The notes below the pieces were generated by a model that worked only from the letters and a program-made list of their open reading frames with translations, searched no databases and had not been told where the DNA came from. Position numbers and translations under genes: made by a program. Below, in pieces: positions 61,249 through 64,000 of a stretch of 64,000 bases of DNA; within the stretch, counting starts at the first letter, position 1, and each line of letters opens with the position of its first letter. This DNA is from Lactiplantibacillus dongliensis (GTDB lineage Bacteria; Bacillota; Bacilli; Lactobacillales; Lactobacillaceae), in the NCBI RefSeq assembly GCF_005405105.1, contig NZ_BJDK01000019.1, forward strand, positions 1 through 64,000, written 5' to 3'.

Positions 61249-61779
61249 CTATGAATTTTGTAATCCAGTTTCAAATTTAAAGACCTTCCCAAGGTACTGA
61301 CTTGTTAACCCCGGTGTCCGTTCCACAATAAAAGTCGCGACGGGCGATTGGGCCATTTGCGTTTGAATAAAGTCCGTATTGACTAAGCTGGCGAGTGATA
61401 AGACCACAAAAATCACCAAGTAAGTCAGCACAAAAGCCACCGCCCCACCAGCTAAGCTGTTAACTTGCTTAATAACCGGTAACCAAGTCACACTGCGCGA
61501 CACTCGGGCTAATAGGCGGATCACTGACCACCCCAATGATGAGAGTAGGAAAAATGACACTAAGTTAATCACCAAACCACTGATGGCACTCTGATTCATG
61601 AGTTTCATCCCGGTTAATAAGTTGGCAATCAACGTGCCTAATGGTTGGTAAAGCAGCCGCGCAAACACGAGGACCCCAATCGTCCCAATCAAGTGCAACA
61701 CTTCAATAACCAAACCGCGGTGAAAGCCGCGCATGATAGCTGTCACTAATAATAGTAAAATCACAATTGTAAAAATCAT
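61249..61779 (-). CDS. cvpA: CvpA family membrane protein
   Basis: 176 residues from the ATG at 61779 (GGAGGATT upstream; the longer frame is N-terminally unsupported). Four or five membrane helices. The opening MIFTIVILLLLVTAIMRGFH and RGLVIEVLHLIG match the CvpA pattern. Role unclear; family members affect envelope stability and colicin V production. Confidence 0.85.
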   Translation of the reverse strand: MIFTIVILLLLVTAIMRGFHRGLVIEVLHLIGTIGVLVFARLLYQPLGTLIANLLTGMKLMNQSAISGLVINLVSFFLLSSLGWSVIRLLARVSRSVTWLPVIKQVNSLAGGAVAFVLTYLVIFVVLSLASLVNTDFIQTQMAQSPVATFIVERTPGLTSQYLGKVFKFETGLQNS

Positions 61780-61955
61780 CGATATAAAATCCTCCTGTGT
61801 TCGTGCTCTTATTTTACCAGTTCCGTGCGTGGCAATACCGGCAACCAACTAAAATTAAGGCAAATTTAGAGGGTAATCATCTTAATTAACAACACCGTCT
61901 AACTGGTAACCACATACCCTGATCTTAGCCTGTAACTTGACTTCCGAACCGTTTT

Positions 61956-61981
61956 TCGTTACCTTTAATAGTAACTGTTAC
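61956..61981. promoter_or_regulatory. candidate metal-regulator site upstream of the metal-binding lipoprotein
   Basis: CGTTACCTTTAATAGTAACTGTTACC contains GTTAC-N7-GTAAC and the near-palindrome GTAACTGTTAC, similar in form to AdcR/Zur-type sites (TTAACNRGTTAA). It lies about 40 bases before the start. Confidence 0.4.
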
Positions 61982-62022
61982 CATTTAAAAATGGTCATTA
62001 TCTTAGAAACGGAGCACCCCAC

Positions 62023-62919
62023 ATGCGTTTAAAGCAAATCTTCTTAGGCGCCGTCCTACTACTAGGGCTTAGCGGCGTCTTAGCCGGTTGTCAGCAGACA
62101 GCCAGTCCGACGAGTCATGGTCAGATTAAAATCGTAGCTAGCTTAGATTTTTACGGTCAGACGGCTAAAAAAGTCGCTGGTAAGTACGGCCAGGTCAAGT
62201 CGGTGATTGATCGACCAAGTATCGACCCGCATGACTATGAAGCCACCGTTCAAACAGCCAAGCAAACGAGTACCGCGCAATTATTGATTTATAACGGCTT
62301 GGGCTACGATGACTGGATGAGTAAGCTGATTACCAATAAAGCGCAAAATGCACAAGTCATTCAAGTTGGACAAGATGTGGCCGGACTAGCCGATGGTGCC
62401 AACGAACACATCTGGTATGATCCAACCACGATGCCGAAGCTGGCGCGACTCATTGCCAACCGTCTCGGTCAACTGCAGCCCGCCCATCGCCAGTATTTTA
62501 TAAAGCAGGCAAAAGCCTATAATGCGAGTTTGGCCCCATTAACGACCGAAATCAAACAATTGAAGCAACACGTCCACGGTCAAAAGGTGGCCGTTAGCGA
62601 ACCGGTCTTTGACTACGCATTAAAAGCGTTAGGCTACCAGATCAGCAATAATCACTTCGCCAAGTCAATCGAAGAAGGTGCCGATCCGTCACCGAAAGAC
62701 ATTCAGCAGATGCAACAAGACATTAAGCATCATCGAATTGCTTTCTTTGTCGAAAATACCCAATCAGACAGTAACTTAGTCGATAATATGGTGAAACTAG
62801 CTAAAAAAGCCGACGTTCCGGTCCTTAAAGTCACCGAAACTTTACCGGCTAACCAAACGTATGCCAGCTGGATGCTGGATCAGTATCGCCAACTCGCTAA
62901 GATCCAGGCACACAACTAA
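62023..62919 (+). CDS. metal-binding ABC substrate-binding lipoprotein (ZnuA/MntC type)
   Basis: 298 residues; GGAGC before the ATG. Lipobox LAGC (Cys22). Cluster A-I features: His in SIDPHDYEAT, His in NEHIWYDPTTM, and the later SIEEGADPSPKD. No His-rich loop, so zinc or manganese are both possible. It should deliver metal to an ABC importer, but no permease or ATPase gene follows; a terminator does, so it works with a system encoded elsewhere. Confidence 0.88.
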   Translation: MRLKQIFLGAVLLLGLSGVLAGCQQTASPTSHGQIKIVASLDFYGQTAKKVAGKYGQVKSVIDRPSIDPHDYEATVQTAKQTSTAQLLIYNGLGYDDWMSKLITNKAQNAQVIQVGQDVAGLADGANEHIWYDPTTMPKLARLIANRLGQLQPAHRQYFIKQAKAYNASLAPLTTEIKQLKQHVHGQKVAVSEPVFDYALKALGYQISNNHFAKSIEEGADPSPKDIQQMQQDIKHHRIAFFVENTQSDSNLVDNMVKLAKKADVPVLKVTETLPANQTYASWMLDQYRQLAKIQAHN

Positions 62920-62930
62920 CTATCCGTAAC

Positions 62931-62973
62931 TAAAAGGCCTTCCAGAAATTTCAATAATTTCTGAAAGGCTTTT
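62931..62973. terminator. bidirectional terminator between the lipoprotein and MFS genes
   Basis: AAAAGGCCTTCCAGAAATT and AATTTCTGAAAGGCTTTTT pair with one bulge, with A and T runs on both sides. Confidence 0.85.
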
Positions 62974-62983
62974 TAGATTAAGC

Positions 62984-64000
62984 TTAATTCTTTTGCCGCT
63001 CATCGCGTAATAATAGCGCTAAGATTACGCCAACAATTTCAACCCCCAGCATCGTCAAGAAGACGGCATGGTAACCATGCAAGTTAGCAGCTAATGTTGG
63101 AACCCCAGCCTTTAGCTGTGCCGCCGTCACGTTGGATAAGATCAATGTCGCGATGGCGACCCCGGCAGAGCCTAAAATTTGCCGTACCGTGGTAATCACC
63201 GCAGTACCATGCGAAATCAGCTGGTTAGGCAATGAGTTCGCTCCTAAGGTCACCGCTGGCATCATGACAAAGGCGTTCCCGCCTTCAATCAAAGCGGCGA
63301 TTAGGATCATCGTGGCTAGATTAAGCTTAGTCGTGATTAACGCTAGGATCAGCCACCCCACGACAATCATACTCATCCCAATCAACATGATCTGCTTATA
63401 ACCAATCTTTTCAGCTAACTTCCCAGTTAATGGATTCAAGATACTTAAAAAGACCGCCCCAGGAACTAAAGATAAACCTGAAATAAAGGGTGATACCTTT
63501 AAGACCCCTTGGTAATACAATGGAAAGACAATGGTAACCACAATTAGCGCAATATAAGAAATTGCCGTTAAGAAGATTGCCAAGTCATAATTAAAAGTCT
63601 TTAAGACCCGTAATTCAAGTAACGGGGTCTCCAGATGGAATTGCCGATACGTGAAATAGGCTACCGCCAGCAGTGATACGATCAATAAGCCCCAGCCAAA
63701 CGTCCAATTAACATTTGGTTTACCAATCTCATTAACCACGTACAAGATTCCAGCAAAGCCTAATAACATCACAATTGATAATCCATCAAGCTTCGACGGC
63801 TTGCTGACCATGACATCTTGAATCGTGACAAAGCTCAGCACGATTAAAATCGTGGCAACAGTAATAAAGACTAGGAATAAACCATGCCAGTCCGTAAACT
63901 TCAACACGACCCCAGAAATAATCGGCCCACTAGCTAAGGCAGAACCCATCACTAGTCCGGCCACTCCCATGGTTGAGCCACGTTTAGCTTCTGGCGTGAT
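62984..64000 (-). CDS. DHA2-family (EmrB/QacA-type) MFS multidrug transporter, 3' part
   Basis: The frame is open to the window edge; 338 C-terminal residues are visible. PEAKRGSTMGVAGLVMGSALASGPIISG at the edge (quoted in part: GSALASGPIISG) is motif C, found near helix 5, followed by about nine more helices, fitting a 14-helix drug:proton antiporter. The N-terminal four helices lie beyond the window; the Met at 63970 is internal. Confidence 0.9.
   Translation of the reverse strand: MTPEAKRGSTMGVAGLVMGSALASGPIISGVVLKFTDWHGLFLVFITVATILIVLSFVTIQDVMVSKPSKLDGLSIVMLLGFAGILYVVNEIGKPNVNWTFGWGLLIVSLLAVAYFTYRQFHLETPLLELRVLKTFNYDLAIFLTAISYIALIVVTIVFPLYYQGVLKVSPFISGLSLVPGAVFLSILNPLTGKLAEKIGYKQIMLIGMSMIVVGWLILALITTKLNLATMILIAALIEGGNAFVMMPAVTLGANSLPNQLISHGTAVITTVRQILGSAGVAIATLILSNVTAAQLKAGVPTLAANLHGYHAVFLTMLGVEIVGVILALLLRDERQKN

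Overview
The window looks like chromosome from a Lactiplantibacillus plantarum-group lactic acid bacterium. The evidence is the order folB-folK-folE-folC-(NTP pyrophosphatase)-folP, the divergent purB / purA-guaC block, a three-domain flavoprotein fumarate-type reductase, a Kup potassium transporter, a T-box before a MetE-like gene, GGAGG-type ribosome binding sites with frequent TTG/GTG starts, and many small secreted SH3-like or LPXTG proteins. The species is inferred from synteny and protein style, not from a search.

Layout. 1-5.9 kb is an AT-rich accessory block: a secreted protein, a 5'-truncated pseudogene, and a six-gene operon of one secreted Cys-containing protein, three membrane proteins, an ABC ATPase and a membrane-anchored protein. 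A 30-bp exact direct repeat of the 3' end of the next gene brackets it, as an integration event would. 5.9-11.2 kb carries the flavoprotein reductase, a divergent DASS-type dicarboxylate transporter and a LysR regulator. 11.2-14.6 kb contains an amidohydrolase and a membrane zinc peptidase interleaved with three related small-RNA-like units (C-rich hairpin loops, own promoters, intrinsic terminators) and three copies of a structured ~125-bp repeat. 14.6-23.7 kb is housekeeping: hydrolase, glycerate kinase, purB, purA, guaC, phosphatase and cardiolipin synthase.

23.8-34 kb mixes a 50-aa membrane peptide, a frameshifted DUF3800 gene, a probable ncRNA with a consensus promoter, an amino-acid permease, an AbiE-like type IV toxin-antitoxin pair, a PepSY lipoprotein, Kup and a HigBA-like pair. 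34.2-40.5 kb resembles an integrated plasmid-like element (HUH Rep, D2-type adhesin, LPXTG protein, SH3-like secreted protein, DUF1643 protein, serine recombinase), bracketed by internally deleted copies of a MITE whose full 404-bp copy, with a 9-bp target duplication, lies at 41.9 kb. 40.8-51.9 kb holds an AI-2E/PerM permease, the T-box-controlled MetE-like gene, a MazEF-type pair, paired SMR pumps, a hemolysin III protein, a cell-envelope cluster, a TauE permease and an ArsR/CDF zinc-efflux pair.

51.9-56 kb is a scrap yard: a decayed PemK toxin with intact AbrB antitoxin, a complete IS982-type element, a decayed copy of the CDF 3' end, a secreted/membrane protein pair of unknown function, and a 402-bp TA-flanked miniature element. 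56-61.1 kb is the folate operon, with a Tag-like glycosylase translationally coupled to folP. CvpA, an orphan metal-binding lipoprotein and the 3' part of a DHA2 drug transporter close the window. No tRNA, rRNA or CRISPR was seen.
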